Positions 21,201 to 32,459 of a DNA stretch of 64,000 bases are shown one piece after another (the first letter of the stretch is position 1; every line of letters begins with the position of its first letter). The stretch covers positions 53,338,789 to 53,402,788 of the forward strand of contig OX465584.1 in NCBI GenBank assembly GCA_950022655.1, written 5' to 3'. The notes below the pieces were generated by a model. It searched no databases. It saw only the letters and a program-made list of their open reading frames with translations, and was not told the origin of the DNA. The position numbers and the translations under genes are program-made. The DNA is from Alentia gelatinosa (lineage: Eukaryota > Annelida > Polychaeta > Phyllodocida > Polynoidae).

Positions 21201-21514
21201 TTAGAAGAAGGTGAGATAGCTCTGTCAGTAGAACTCTGTCACTGGAGTTATTGGTCATTTCTTCTGCTGTGCGTCCTGCTTATCTGTCATCCTAACCTAA
21301 CCTTTTTCTGGGCTTTGATATGACCCTCGCTGTTGCTAGGGCGTATAATACCACAACTAACGTGAACTTTATGACTTCATTTCATCTCAGCCTCCACAGG
21401 TTGCTGTAGAGATTTGATTAAAACCGGGGAGGTACACCTACAAGCCTGGCAGTGCGCGGACCAGACTGGAACATATCACGAACACGGGCACAAGAAGCTG
21501 CCAAGTGAACTTGT
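21201..21514. other. Unassigned sequence
   Basis: No feature was recognised. Confidence 0.3.
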
Positions 21515-21895
21515 TCTTCATTTAAGATCCCTGGGGTGAAATAAACATCTGAAACTCAGGATCATGTGCGTGTTTGCTGAAGGCTATAGAAAATGTACTC
21601 TTTTTGGTTTTTTTCTAAATGAGCTTAGCGTAAACACTTCGAACACGGTAAATATTTTCAATTCCATTCAGGTCCTTTAAAAATGTCTCCTTACCTTCAT
21701 TTAAGATCCCTGGGGTGAAATAAACATCTGAAACTCAGGATCATGTGCGTGTTTGCTGAAGGCTATAGAAAATGTACTATTGTTCTTTTTTTTCTAAATG
21801 AGCTTAGCTCTTTTATTTTCAGAGCGTAAACACTTCGAACACGGTAAATACTTTCGATTCCATTCAGGTCCTTTAAAAATGTCTCCTTACCTGTA
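21515..21895 (+). repeat. Tandem duplication of about 180 bp
   Basis: The passage CTTCATTTAAGATCCCTGGG, GAAACTCAGGATCATGTGCG, GAAGGCTATAGAAAATGTAC, AACACTTCGAACACGGTAAA and CAGGTCCTTTAAAAATGTCT occurs twice in the same order. The copies are almost identical except for an 18-bp TTTTATTTTCAGAGCG-containing insertion in the second. High identity points to a recent event. Confidence 0.95.
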
Positions 21896-22004
21896 TTTGA
21901 TTAAAGCACCAATTTGGTACTTATGAATTCATTGACCTTCGACCACTGAAATGATACAACACTCCAGGAATGTCAGCCTCTGCTGGTCAGACGGTACGAA
22001 AGGT

Positions 22005-22165
22005 AGTATTATATAGAGACATAGTTAGTGTGACTGAATGGAATCTGTTCAGAGATATTTTGATCAATCAGAAATACTCCCTGAGTTCGAAGAAAGAGGT
22101 GAGTGTTTCTGACCAATATATCGAGAAACAGATGGAATTCAGTCACACTCACTGTGTCTCTTTAT
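22005..22165. mobile_element. Hairpin element
   Basis: GAGACATAGTTAGTGTGACT at 22016 pairs with AGTCACACTCACTGTGTCTC at 22140, and an inner arm TTGATCAATCAGAAATACTC pairs with GAGTGTTTCTGACCAATAT. The apex is near 22085. The stem differs from the other hairpins in the window and no coding capacity was seen. Confidence 0.75.
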
Positions 22166-22314
22166 TATTGTATACCTAGAAATCATTAAAAATGCCATTC
22201 TACAACTCAATAAATAGAATAATGAGTGGGCACGTGGTACGGAGGGACATATGATTATTCTTTCGTCACTCAGTGACGAACAGGATGAATCTGCCTCGTC
22301 AGTCAAAGACACTC

Positions 22315-22500
22315 ACCCATAGGTATATAGTAATATGTAAAACAAACATAGCAATGACGCCAATACTCACATAAGTATTGAGGTGTGGCTGATGAATTCA
22401 TTCAGAACGGGTTCGTAGAGCATCTGAACGAATTCATCTGCTACATCAAAACAAGTATGTGTCCATTGGTGTCATCACTATGTTTTATATATACCTTAGA
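22315..22500. mobile_element. Hairpin element with ATATACC ends
   Basis: TAAAACAAACATAGCAATGA then CGCCAAT at 22337 pairs with ATTGGTG then TCATCACTATGTTTTA at 22467. Inner arms CAGATGAATTCATTC-type and GAACGAATTCATCTG pair around 22415. Outer edges GGTATATAGTAATAT and TATATATACC are also inverted. Confidence 0.75.
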
Positions 22501-23587
22501 TTGTTTGTAAATCGCCAAAACTGACCCTAACTTGAGACCTACTGTCTACCAGAACGGTGGGTAGATCAAAAGATTAACTGGGAACTTCAATACACTTGCC
22601 TAGCCGAGGTTAGGTTCATTCAAGCTTGCCCTATTCACTGAGACTATGATCAGGAGAGTGTAACGCCGCTGGTGCCCACCGTCAGTGCATATAACTGAGG
22701 AACCAGCTTATGTTACTCGCTCTCCAATCGTATCCTGTTAAACATATACCTACCAAATAGCGGCCAAACATCAGCTCGGCGAGTGGAAAGTTAATTGGCA
22801 TACTTTTGCACATGCGCAGTGAGCATGCCCTGCGTGTATGTTGAACTTCTGGGTTCGTATTGTACCGCCCCAAAAATTCAGAGACGTCTGATACAAACGT
22901 CTCATAATGAGTACGAATCTGTAATGACGAAACATTGATGTATTTTTTAGATTTTCGTTATGGGCTTTGCTCTTCTTTATTAATCATCAAATTGGATGGA
23001 TTTTACAGGTGAATAATCCAACAATGAGAAATCAAATATCTGCATTTGGCTACACGTGTGTTAAAGGTTTGTTATTACACTTACAATGTCTGTTATAAAT
23101 ATACTGGCATTTACGTAGTAAGCCTCATCATTTCATTGATGTATCTTAAAATGGCCATCAACAAGATGGTTCGCCGAGATTCGCAGTGGGTGACACACAG
23201 ACAGGATGTTAGTTGCCCTAACTATGGCTATACAGCGATATTTGGTTCGTATAAGCTCGCTGAATGCGGGAGCGCTTGTCTCTGTGGATCCCGTTGAGTG
23301 ACCTTGTTGTTATTGATTGTTTTGGAGCTGTCAACTGTATCACACGAACAGCCCATTGTTAGATACCCTGATATCTACGTACTACACCTTCTTAGTCATT
23401 CATTGTTTGTGAAACATCTCCGAAGTCATGAAGTAGTAGCAGTCTGCCATTTTAAAATATTCCTTCCAGACGAGTGCTTCCGGCCTCTCAACCAATCAGA
23501 ATGCGTTTTTTCTTCAAAGCACGCCGTGGGGCTGACACAGCACGCCGTAGGAGGAGTCGCATGCAACATGTATCTGGGTAAAAAGGT
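22501..23587. other. Unassigned sequence
   Basis: No transposon or gene recognised. A CCAAT word (CTCAACCAATCAGAATGCG) and a repeated AGCACGCCGT pair lie at 23485-23550. Frames of 83 and 97 residues at 23046-23297 and 23298-23591 have no identifiable domain. Confidence 0.35.
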
Positions 23588-23865
23588 ATGAGTTTTAATC
23601 TTGGCTACCGTATGCCACGACTGGAGTTTGGCATAGTGACTTCATGTGGCGAAGCCGAGTGAAGACCGGAGCCAAAACTCCAGGAGTGGCATGCGGTGGC
23701 CAAGATTAAAACAAATCAGGTTTATATTTTATCCTACCCGGTCTCCTCGATTTTGGAATATGACGTGATAACAACTCTGTATGCCACTAGTGGCATATAA
23801 AACTCCGCATGGCATTCAGAAACTCAAAGCTGAGGATTTTATATTAGGGTAGGATAATACGCAGT
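23588..23865. mobile_element. Hairpin element family H, copy 1
   Basis: Inverted arms GAGTTTTAATCTTGGCTACC and GGTGGCCAAGATTAAAAC enclose inner arms TGCCACGACTGGAGTTTGGC and GCCAAAACTCCAGGAGTGGC and the apex CATGTGGCGAAGCCGAGTG. A right-hand segment has the palindrome GCCACTAGTGGC, AAACTCCGCATGGC and TAGGGTAGGATAATA. The same pieces occur at 36955-37320. Confidence 0.8.
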
Positions 23866-24586
23866 ATGTACAAAATTACTACACTCCCATTAGCCGTGTG
23901 TATTTTCACTGAGTTTGTGCACAGTTAGGCCTATATGTTAATATATCTAGCACGCCACTGCATGGACGAATGTCATCTATACTGCTAATCCGTATAAGTG
24001 TGTCGATACTTTAAATGTCAAGCAAATGAGACTCATTTGAAGATTATAAATCGTCTTTTTTCAACGCTTGAAACATTTCTTGCGTCGATGATTCTTGGTG
24101 ACAAATTTCCAGGGGGAAGGCACCACATGACGATTATTCGCCAGACGATCTCTATTCGTCACATTTTCAGTCGTTTAGTGTAAATGCCGGGAATGCCAAC
24201 TCGACAGTTTCTGCACACCTGAGACAGGTAGGACAGGTGCAGAATGGCCTCCTACCTGTACGCGCACAGTGTACACGTATGGGCGCCATGTTTACCCACC
24301 TGTGTATTGTCTTTCTAGACTATTGACGACCTAACCAGACATCTTGATCGCTAAATATTGACAATAGCCTTTCCCTACATTTATATTCAAGTGCTGTGTG
24401 AATGCTGTTTCTGTTCAAACACGGTTCCTGTGCAGGGTCTGTGACTAGGGATAAAGATATTAAATGTGGATTTTTTAAGGATTTTGTTCATACGGAAGTG
24501 ACTCCTACAGGCTCCAGTCTAGTATGACCGTTTGCATACACAATGCCCTGCTTATGAGTTTACAAAATATATACACAGTATTAACT
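23866..24586. other. Unassigned sequence with E-box cluster
   Basis: At 24215-24310 five CACCTG/CAGGT-type words (CACACCTGAGACAGGTAGGA, CAGGTGCAG, CTACCTGTAC, CCCACCTGTG) occur in under 100 bp. 23900-24000 has weak family D similarity (GGACGAATGTCATCTATACT). No gene recognised. Confidence 0.35.
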
Positions 24587-24715
24587 GGTTTCAGATACAA
24601 GCGGCGGTAATCTCCGAGGACGAGACGCGTAGTAATCTCCGAACGATAGTGAGGTGATTACGTAGAGTCTCGTCCGAGGAGATTACAGTTGTATTTTGTA
24701 TATTGTATTTATAAA
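24587..24715. mobile_element. Hairpin element with repeated stem word
   Basis: Outer stem GGTAATCTCCGAGGACGAGA pairs with TCTCGTCCGAGGAGATTAC. Inside it, CGTAGTAATCTCCGAAC pairs with GTGAGGTGATTACG. The word TAATCTCC therefore appears in both the outer and the inner stem. The left shoulder GGTTTCAGATACAAGCGGC matches that of the 19.8-kb hairpin. Confidence 0.8.
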
Positions 24716-25244
24716 CCACTGTTCCTTGCTAATAATTACGATGCTCGAAATCGTTATTGTTTTTAAATGTCATTGCAAGTTCTAACTTCCATTTCCGATG
24801 CCAGTGTCAGTGACAGCAGCAGACGATGTTGCATCATAACATTCACAATCAATTTGAACTACAGATTAAACAGTTCAAGTTTGGTGAACTCATCTATGGT
24901 AGTGTCTCCTAAACTCCATAATCTGTCAGGTTACAGTTGTCCAAGAGTTCTTACCTTGTCTGGTCCTGTATTTCAGTGAAAAATCCATCATCAGAAGAAC
25001 ATGTAAACTCTATCGACAATGCCCAGCTTATGGGTTTCCGAAATATAAAATTGGGTTGGTGGTTTTGATTAATCGCTAGAAATCGGTTTGGGCTAATAAA
25101 CATATGGTTGGAACATGCGGTTTTAAATAATAGACATGCAAAGTGACAGAAATCATGAAGAAACATGTGTATGGCTGCAGCACAGCTCAATCCCCAGTTT
25201 TACTTAGAAGGAACGAGATGAACATAGCTTAGTCCGTACTCCAC
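24716..25244. other. Unassigned sequence
   Basis: Nothing recognised. A short serine-rich frame at 24767-24979 has no family. Confidence 0.3.
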
Positions 25245-25325
25245 CGAGTTTGACTGCAGAGTAATTCACGAAGCGAAGCTGAGTAAATTACTCTACAGAG
25301 TGAGATAAAGAAAGAGTGAGATAAA
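25245..25325. mobile_element. Short hairpin (GAGTAATT stem)
   Basis: GCAGAGTAATTCACGAAGCG and GCTGAGTAAATTACTCTACAG form a short stem with apex GAAGCGAAGCTGAG, a variant of the shared tip. GAGTGAGATAAAG follows twice, like the edges at 14.75 kb. Confidence 0.6.
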
Positions 25326-26000
25326 GAAAGGTGTGAGATGATGAAAGGTATGCTAGAGTGGTTTTTTTCAGGTTCTAGGTTATACAATCCAGATCTGCAT
25401 TATGTGCATTACAAGGGTCGGCACATCGGTCTTCATGGACCTAGTCTATGTATAGATCTACGTGTGAATAGATTTGAATTAATGATAAATTATCAAAATA
25501 TGTCGACCATGACGAATTAGGATCTGGCTCATGGTAAACCTTCCTTCACATTGAAAGATAAATCATACATCTTCATGATATATCTGATATCTGTATGATG
25601 TTAATAACCAGTCCTTAGAAAGATATAAGTATGAATAGAAAACGTTGATATAGTGGTCGGACAGTGCGGTAAAATATTCAGTAGGTTATCACACATGCAA
25701 CCGTACACGTCGTATTAAATTCTCGTTTTACTATTTCGCTTTGTTATACAGGAGAGGTAATATTATCCGCATCACCGATACGACAATGTAAGGTTGCCGT
25801 TACATGCAATCTATTTATAGCATGTGATGGTCTGCTTGCATTTTTTTCTTGTGTAATTGCCTGTCATCTTTCAGTAGTATCAAGCCGTTTATTTCATGTT
25901 TCTAAAAATGGCTAGTACGATTTCAATTCTCATAGGGAATGATCATTACTAAGGAAGAAATATTCGGAAGAAGATACCAAAAGTAAACGTGCGTAAAGGT
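25326..26000. other. Unassigned AT-rich sequence
   Basis: No feature recognised. Confidence 0.3.
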
Positions 26001-26085
26001 GCCATCAGTCTAAGAAAAAAAGTTGCCATCGGTCCGAAAAGGTTCCATCAGTCCAGGTGTCATCGGTCCGTGGTGCCATCGGTCT
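26000..26085 (+). repeat. Short tandem repeat, GTGCCATCGGTCC-like
   Basis: Five imperfect units with the core CCATCRGTC (GTGCCATCAGTC, TTGCCATCGGTCC, TTCCATCAGTCC, GTGTCATCGGTCC, GTGCCATCGGTC) at intervals of 15-20 bp. Confidence 0.8.
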
Positions 26086-26385
26086 TGTAATCTATCTATG
26101 CCAGATGCAGAAATGATTTATAGATAGACTCAAAGGTTCGTCCTGTGACCCAAACCACCTCGGAATTCAGATATCAGCAAAAGCTGCAGGAGGTTAATCC
26201 TGCTTAAACTACAGCTAAATGTATGTAATTCCCATTAGAAAATCGTGGGTGAAAAGGGTTAAGTAAAATACCGTGATCACCAATGCAGAACACAGCGTTT
26301 TGGCCAACAGACAAGATGGTTAACAAATGAGCTTTTATAAAAATCGTGGCATTTCTAGATGGCTAATTCAAGCTCCTGAAAATCA
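26086..26385. other. Unassigned sequence
   Basis: No feature recognised. Text near 26185-26260 (TTAATCCTGCTTAAACTACA, GCTAAATGTATGTAATTCCC) also occurs in modified form near 50215 (AACCCTGCCTAAACTGCAGC), so an old dispersed repeat is likely. Confidence 0.35.
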
Positions 26386-26665
26386 TTGCCAAAATCGTCA
26401 GGTTGTGCCATATCAATGCAGCGTTTCTACCTGCCGACAAACACCCCATCGATGATATTCATGCTGTATAAAAGTCGGTCGGTGGTTCTCCTTGTGAAAA
26501 GTAGTTGGCAAATCAAACCCGTTTGATTTCATTGGTGGGCTCAAATCAGTCGGTGGTGTCATAATAAAGAGGAAGAGAACATTTCTGTTTCCACCTGACA
26601 ATTATTGCGCAGAATGTGTTACTGAGCCAAATATCATTATCGGTTGTCATAATCGCCAGATGAAA
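26386..26665. mobile_element. MITE family B (TTTCCACCTGCCGA ends)
   Basis: Contains CAGCGTTTCTACCTGCCGAC, AAAGTCGGTCGGTGGTTCTC, AATCAGTCGGTGGTGTCATA and TTTCTGTTTCCACCTGACAA followed by TTATTGCGC. Family B occurs also at 32820, 35400 and 36370. Its ends resemble family A ends with CACCTGCC in place of CATTGGCC. Confidence 0.65.
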
Positions 26666-26891
26666 ACGCCGTGCATTAGAAGCAGTAGACCAAATAAATA
26701 TTAGGACAGGTATTACTTGATTCAGAGTGATTGTTGGTTCCCTGAAAAGTCACAGGGAAGGAGGCAACCACCAACTTCTCAAAAGGGTTCCTATTTAACT
26801 TAAAACTCGAATATATGATAACCCTATATAAAGTCACTGTATGAACATGCACGCACAATGGAAGACCGCCTACATAAGGCGAATTGTTTGC

Positions 26892-26922
<31 letters not shown>

Positions 26923-27059
26923 GAGCATTCTCTGGCAAGTTCAAATGAAAATAATATAGGTTCAACTATTTATGTTTTTCCTAACCATCCCACACAGATA
27001 ACACCTTTGAAACAAGATAATATCATATATCTGCTCTATTGCTCGATACAACAACTGAG
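26666..27059. other. Unassigned sequence with poly(A)
   Basis: A run of about 25 adenines lies at 26898-26922 without a recognised retroelement upstream. Nothing else was seen. Confidence 0.5.
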
Positions 27060-27448
27060 TTCTATTGGTTAGATACCAGCTCAATCCAATCCCACAATGC
27101 CTCAGAAGAATGGCGGGCGATACCTGGCAGATTATGTGAGTACAGAGCAATAGGCCAGGCTTCCATGGCGCAGAGGCAGCAGCATCGGGCTGAAGGCAAT
27201 GTGGCCAACACCTAGTCCCCAAAGGGCGCCCGCAAAACGGCAGTGCCAACATCAGTCAGCCGCTCACTCCGTCACTCCCCCCACTCCAGCATGCCTCCAG
27301 GGCGGGGAGGGCAGGGGGAGGGGGCAAACAGGAGACAGTAGGCGTGGTGAAATACCAGTACGTGATCAGAAACAAGCAGCTTCATTTCCCGCCCGCTGCC
27401 TTTGACCAGGTAAAGGCCGCAGGTGGCTGCGAGGAGTCTGTTTACCGC
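27060..27448. other. Unique GC-rich block
   Basis: Non-repetitive GC-rich DNA with CTATTGGTTAG (inverted CCAAT-like), CTTTGACCAGG, CAGGTGGCTG and several CACTCC runs; it merges into the following minisatellite. It may be gene-proximal or regulatory, but no exon is evident. Confidence 0.3.
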
Positions 27449-28835
27449 AGGTGTGAGAAGTGTGTGATGTTGTGATGGTGGTGTGAGAGGTGGTGTGAGA
27501 GGTGGGGGTAGAGGTGTGAGAGGTGGTGTGAGAGGTGGGGATAGAGGTGTGAGAGGTGGTGTGAGAGGTGGGGATAGAGGTGTGAGAAGTGGTGTGAGAG
27601 GTGGGGATAGAGGTGTGAGAAGTGGTGTGAGAGGTGGGGATAGAGGTGTGAGAAGTGGTGTGAGAAGTGGTGATGGTGGTGTGAGAAGTGGGATAGAAGT
27701 GTGAGAAGTGGTGTGAGATGTGGTGTGGGAGGTGTGAGAGGTGGTGTGAGAGGTGGGGATAGAAGTGTGAGAAGTAGTGTGAGAGGTGGGGATAGAGGTG
27801 TGAGAAGTAGTGTGAGAGGTGTGAGAGGTGGTGTGAGAAGTGATGTTAGAGGTGTGAGAGGTGGTGTGACAGGTGGGGATAGAGGTGTGAGAAGTGGTGT
27901 GAGAGGTGGTGATGGTGGTGTGAGAGGTGGGGATAGAAGTGTGAGAGGTGGTATGAGAGGTGGTGTGAGAGGTGGGGTGAGAGGTGTGAGAGGTGGTGTG
28001 ATGTGGTGATGGTGGTGTGAGAGATGGTGTTAGAAGTGGTGTTGGTGGTGTGAGAGGTGGTGTGAGAAGTGGGGATAGAGGTGTGAGAGGTGGTGTGATG
28101 TGGTGATGGTGGTGTGAGAGATGGTGTTAGAAGTGGTGTTGGTGGTGTGAGAGGTGGTGTGAGAAGTGGGGATAGAGGTGTGAGAAGTGGGGATAGAGGT
28201 GTGAGAAGTGGGGATAGAGGTGTGAGAAGTGGTGATGGTGGTGTGAGAGGTAGTGTGAGAGGTTGTGTTAGAGGTGGTGTGAGGGAGATGTGACAGAGGT
28301 GGTGTAAGAGGTGGTCGTGGTGGTGTGAGATGTGGTGTGAGAGGTGGTGATGGTAATGATGGTGGTGTGAGAGGTGTGTTAGAAGTGGTGTGATGTGGTG
28401 ATGGTGGTGTGAGAGGTGTGTTAGAAGTGGTGTGATGTGGTGATGGTGGTGTGAGAGGTGTGTTAGAAGTGGTGATGGTGGTATGAGAGGTGGTGCTAGG
28501 GGTGATGTGAGAGAGATGTGACAGAGGTGGTGTGAGAGGTGATGTGAGAAGTGGTGATGGTGGTGGGAGAGGTGGTGTGAGAAGTGGTGATAGAGGTGGT
28601 GATGGTGGTGTGAAAGGTGTGAGAGGTGGTGTGAGGGAGATGTGACAGAGGTGGTGTGAGAGGTGATGTGAGAAGTGGTGATGGTGGTGGGAGAGGTGGG
28701 GACGGGGTGTGACTGGTGGTGTGAGAAGTGTATAAGAGGTGGTGGTATGAAATATGGTGTGAGAAGCAGTAATGGTGGTGTGAGAGGTGGTGAGAGGTGG
28801 TGAGAGATGTGGTTCAGAGATGGTGGGGGAGATGT
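27449..28835 (+). repeat. G/T-rich minisatellite, 12-bp core
   Basis: About 1.4 kb built from GTGTGAGAGGTG (12 bp) interspersed with GGGATAGAG and GTGATGGTG segments, giving local 21- and 33-bp periods. Larger blocks repeat too: GGTGTGATGTGGTGATGGTG followed by GTGTGAGAGATG occurs at about 28000 and 28090. Long frames in both directions (serine/histidine/threonine-rich on the minus strand, glycine/arginine/valine-rich on the plus strand) are artefacts. Confidence 0.97.
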
Positions 28836-29093
28836 GACATGGTAGTGGTGGGGCTGGTAGGTGGGTAAGTGGCAGGAGGCCATAGGATCACAAGACAACA
28901 TCATGGTGAGGTTTGCTCGTTGAGACAATGCCCCGGTTATCTGCTCAGCCTGGAGACCTGCCTCTCATAAGGCCACTCAAGAAAAAAAACTTGTTTCTCA
29001 TCACCAAGCCATGAAAAATATGACGAGGGCGTTTTTTTTCTTTTTTGCTAGATCTAATATGTCTTTTGAAGTGTCATAAAATAGGCTTCAGAT
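28836..29093. other. Unassigned sequence
   Basis: No feature recognised. Confidence 0.3.
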
Positions 29094-29490
29094 ATACAGT
29101 AAGACCCCGCATACATTGCGATGCCGGAGGCGGAGGGACGTAACCATAGGACAAAAGGTCAAGAACGTCATCCATATTTATATAGAACGTCCTGACCATG
29201 CTGTACAATTCACAGAACGAGATGGTAATTTACGGTTTGTACGGACCGAAGCATTTATGCCGAGTTCCGTACAAACCGTAAATTATCATCGAGTTCTGTG
29301 ACTTGTACAAGCATATTTGGACGCTATATATTTACTATATACCCAAACAAAATTTTTTTAAAATCATTAATTTAATTTAATGGCAAGGTGGTCCATATTT
29401 TAGTGTATGGACCAGCGGTCCGTACAGTATTTTTACGTCATATGCCAAAACGGTGCATATTTACAGTATATACGGCATGGGTATATAGTA
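29094..29490. mobile_element. Hairpin element family P, copy 1, beside a pogo-like end
   Basis: TACAGTAAGACCCCGCATAC at 29096 resembles a pogo-type terminus. It runs into a hairpin in which GAACGAGATGGTAATTTACG pairs with CGTAAATTATCATCGAGTTC and ACGGTTTGTACGGA pairs with TCCGTACAAACCGT. Outer words CTTGTACAAGCAT and GACCATGCTGTACAA also pair. The right end CATGGGTATATAGTAA repeats the ACTATATACCC of 29333. A closely similar copy is at 50685-51015. Confidence 0.8.
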
Positions 29491-29499
29491 AGGATCACT

Positions 29500-29685
29500 A
29501 CGTTTTCTCATCTTTATATACCTGAACTTAAAAAAAGCTATTTTATGTACTTACAAAGTCCTCGATTCACCACTTAACAGTAAGCTCGAACATTATCTAT
29601 ACTGCACCCATAGCAGCGAGTAGTATTTCATAGATGTTCGGACATAGCTGTATGATAATATTGTGTATGTCCTGTTATACCCCTT
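29500..29685 (+). mobile_element. Repeat family D, copy 3
   Basis: Contains CGTTTTCTCATCTTTATATA, ATCTATACTGCACCCATAGC then AGCGAGTAGTATTTCATAGA and ATGTTCGGACATAGCTGTAT. The order matches the copies at 18805, 54395 and 56345. Confidence 0.75.
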
Positions 29686-30663
29686 CATTGCCCTCTGCGG
29701 TGAACTACTACTGAAAGTCGTAAGTAATCCCTAAATTCACATTCGCTCTACCTGAAAGGGAGATGCATTAAATTCCACCAATTCTACCAGAATATTCCAC
29801 CACAATTCTACCAGAATACACTGTTAGGTGCAGGCTTTTACCCTCAAAGGGGAGTCTAGGCTGAGACCGAGTGGAACCACTTCTCGCTATTGATTTTAGA
29901 GGCTGGTCCTAGATAGAGACATAAAACTAGATCCTGAGGAGACAGCACGCATTGCACTGCTTCTTAACCTTTACTATCACCAGGCCTGCCTCACCAAGCG
30001 TGGAGTAATGCGATGGCATTGACGTAGACAGGGACTATTTTACCGTATCTGCTGTTGGAGCGATTCGATTCACCCAATCGCTATTGACATTGTATGAGCG
30101 GCCGTTACAACATCGCTCGTTCAGGGATAATTCAGTTTGATTCAGCTATAATCAGGCCTGTGCTATGCTAAGATCTAGATCCAGACCAAACACTATAGGG
30201 ACATATATTGGTTTACCTTTGGTTTATTTTGAAGAAGATACAAAAGGAACGGAAGGACAAGAATATAAGGGATTTCTTAATTTTCGGTAGCAAGCTTTTA
30301 TTCCAATTTCAATTAGCCATTTCAGACTTGACACATCTTCATGAACACTGAATAAATCTGTTAATCACCAGTAAATAATTGCATTACCTTGTTGTTTGTT
30401 TTTTAGCTCCCATGATTTCTTTTTATGTTTTACCTATTTTCGATATGTTTGTGAGGGATTAAATAATCATAACTGTTCACTACTCAATTTATGATTGCAT
30501 AAGTAACCAAATTAGGTGGTCTGGCTTGACTGATACTCCATGAGTTGAATTGGTTTGTAAATTCCCACGATGAAGCCAAGTGAAATTAGATGAAGTAATC
30601 AAATGAAGGGCACATTTGCTAAGCCTAACCACTTAAATTGGTGTTAATTTTATTAGAATATAT

Positions 30664-30667
<4 letters not shown>
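29686..30667. other. Unassigned sequence
   Basis: A short direct repeat (AATTCTACCAGAATA, 29778 and 29804) is present. No transposon or gene recognised. Confidence 0.35.
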
Positions 30668-30738
<71 letters not shown>

Positions 30739-30740
30739 TA
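30668..30740. repeat. (AT)n microsatellite
   Basis: About 70 bp of TA dinucleotide with one G at 30723. Confidence 0.97.
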
Positions 30741-31235
30741 TATACCTGGGCGCGGAGTGAAACCAGTCATGAGACTGAGTACGACCCATCTTAAATAAAT
30801 GTTTTGAAAAAACCATCAGATACTTCCATCGTACCCTAATGGTATTTTTCACACTTCGTGAAGGTGCGTTAGATATGAGATGCCTATGTTAAAGTACCTG
30901 GAGGAGGGTAAAGCTTTGATGCAATACTATATAACATCAGAGGTATATATTGGCCACGGTCTAGTGGGGTTGCTAGATCCACCATTGTGCCACTATCGAA
31001 TAGAGTCCACCGTTCACAGTGTATAAGGCATTATACTGCTTTCGATCAATGTGAATATCATCAGAGAAACTGCCCATTACAGGCAGGGTCTGTGGCAGAG
31101 CTCCGTCGGTCTGGTAGGGTGCTACGGGGCGGGACGATATTCGATTGTTTGATTACGTGAATGATAATAATACTTTATATAATGTATTATCTGGTCTATA
31201 TATATACCTAGTAATGTCTCAAGGCAATATCTGTT
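30741..31235. other. Unassigned sequence
   Basis: Nothing recognised. Confidence 0.3.
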
Positions 31236-32285
31236 CTAAATTGGGGAACACCTCTAGGCATTTTCCGGTCTACACTAGGGAATGGCTGAAGGTATGATTG
31301 GGTCTCCACTGGGGAATACCTCATGGCATTATCCGGTCTACACTGGGGAATGCCTCGTGGCATTATCCGGTCTATACTGGGGAATGGCTCAAGGCATTAT
31401 CTGGTCTACCCTGGGGAATATCTCATGGCATTATCCGGTCTACACTGGGGAATAGCTCAAGGCATTATTTGGTCTACACTTGGGAATACCTCAAGGCATT
31501 ATCTGGTCTACACTGGGGAATGCCTTAAGGCATTGTCCAGTCTACACTAGGCAATACTGCTATGCCTTATCTTGTTTATATTGGGGAATGCCTCAAGGCA
31601 TTATCTGGCCTACACTGGGGAATAATTCAAGGCATTATCCAGTCTATACTGGAGAATACCAGAAGGTATTATCAGGTCTACACTTGGGAATGCCTTAAAC
31701 TAGAAAAAGTTTCCTGTTTGATTTTTTTGTCCGAATTTTGGTTGTTTATTATTTATTTACATATTTCTGTTTTAACCAATGAGATGGGTTAAAGTATGGT
31801 GGTACGGCGCCATACCGGCACAGTATGGTGGTACGGCTCAACTACCACTTGCATAGCAGAGGGTGGTATTTTGAGTATTTTGAGGCATAGGTGTAGAGTA
31901 CTATAAGGTTTACACTGGGCATTATCCAGTCTACCATGAGGAATACCTCAAGGTATTATTTGGTCTATACTGGGGAGTACCCCAAGGCATTATCCAGTTT
32001 ACACTGAGCAATACTGTTACACAGTTGTTATTATTGGCATTATCTAGTCTACACTGGGGAATTCCTTAAGGCATTATTTGGTCTACACTGGAGAATACCT
32101 CAAGGCATTATCCAGTCTACACTGGGGAATATCTCAAGGCATTATCTAGTCTACACTGGGGAATTCCTCATGGCATTATCTAGTCTACACTGGGGAATTC
32201 CTTGAGGCATTATCTAGTCTACACTGGGGAATTCCTTAAGGCATTATTTGGTCTACACTGGGGAATACCTGAATGGCTTAATAAG
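31236..32285 (+). repeat. 34-bp minisatellite, interrupted
   Basis: Units near GGTCTACACTGGGGAATRCC then TCAAGGCATTATCT, about 13 units at 31236-31695 and 11 at 31910-32275. A 34-bp period shifts the frame each unit, so the translated glycine/histidine/tyrosine frames are spurious. An unrelated stretch of about 210 bp (31696-31905) with its own short repeat (CAGTATGGTGGTACGGC twice) separates the two blocks. Confidence 0.95.
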
Positions 32286-32459
32286 AATTAACACCGCAAC
32301 CATTCTCGACCTGCAGACCCAACATGGAGCTGAATCTATAGAGCCTCAGAAATGTCAGTTTCTGCCCAATTTAGCCAGCAGCTCCTAGCGGACGGGCGCA
32401 ATAACAAAAAAGTCGAATTTCAAAAACAAACACAAACAAAGCTTGGATAATTAGAGCGG

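Noticed and set aside
26898..26922. Poly(A) run as the tail of a retroposed gene
   Set aside because: No coding or UTR-like sequence and no target duplication was found upstream.
27846..28928. 360-residue minus-strand frame rich in serine, histidine and leucine
   Set aside because: It follows the 12-bp minisatellite; 12 is a multiple of three, so frames stay open without selection.
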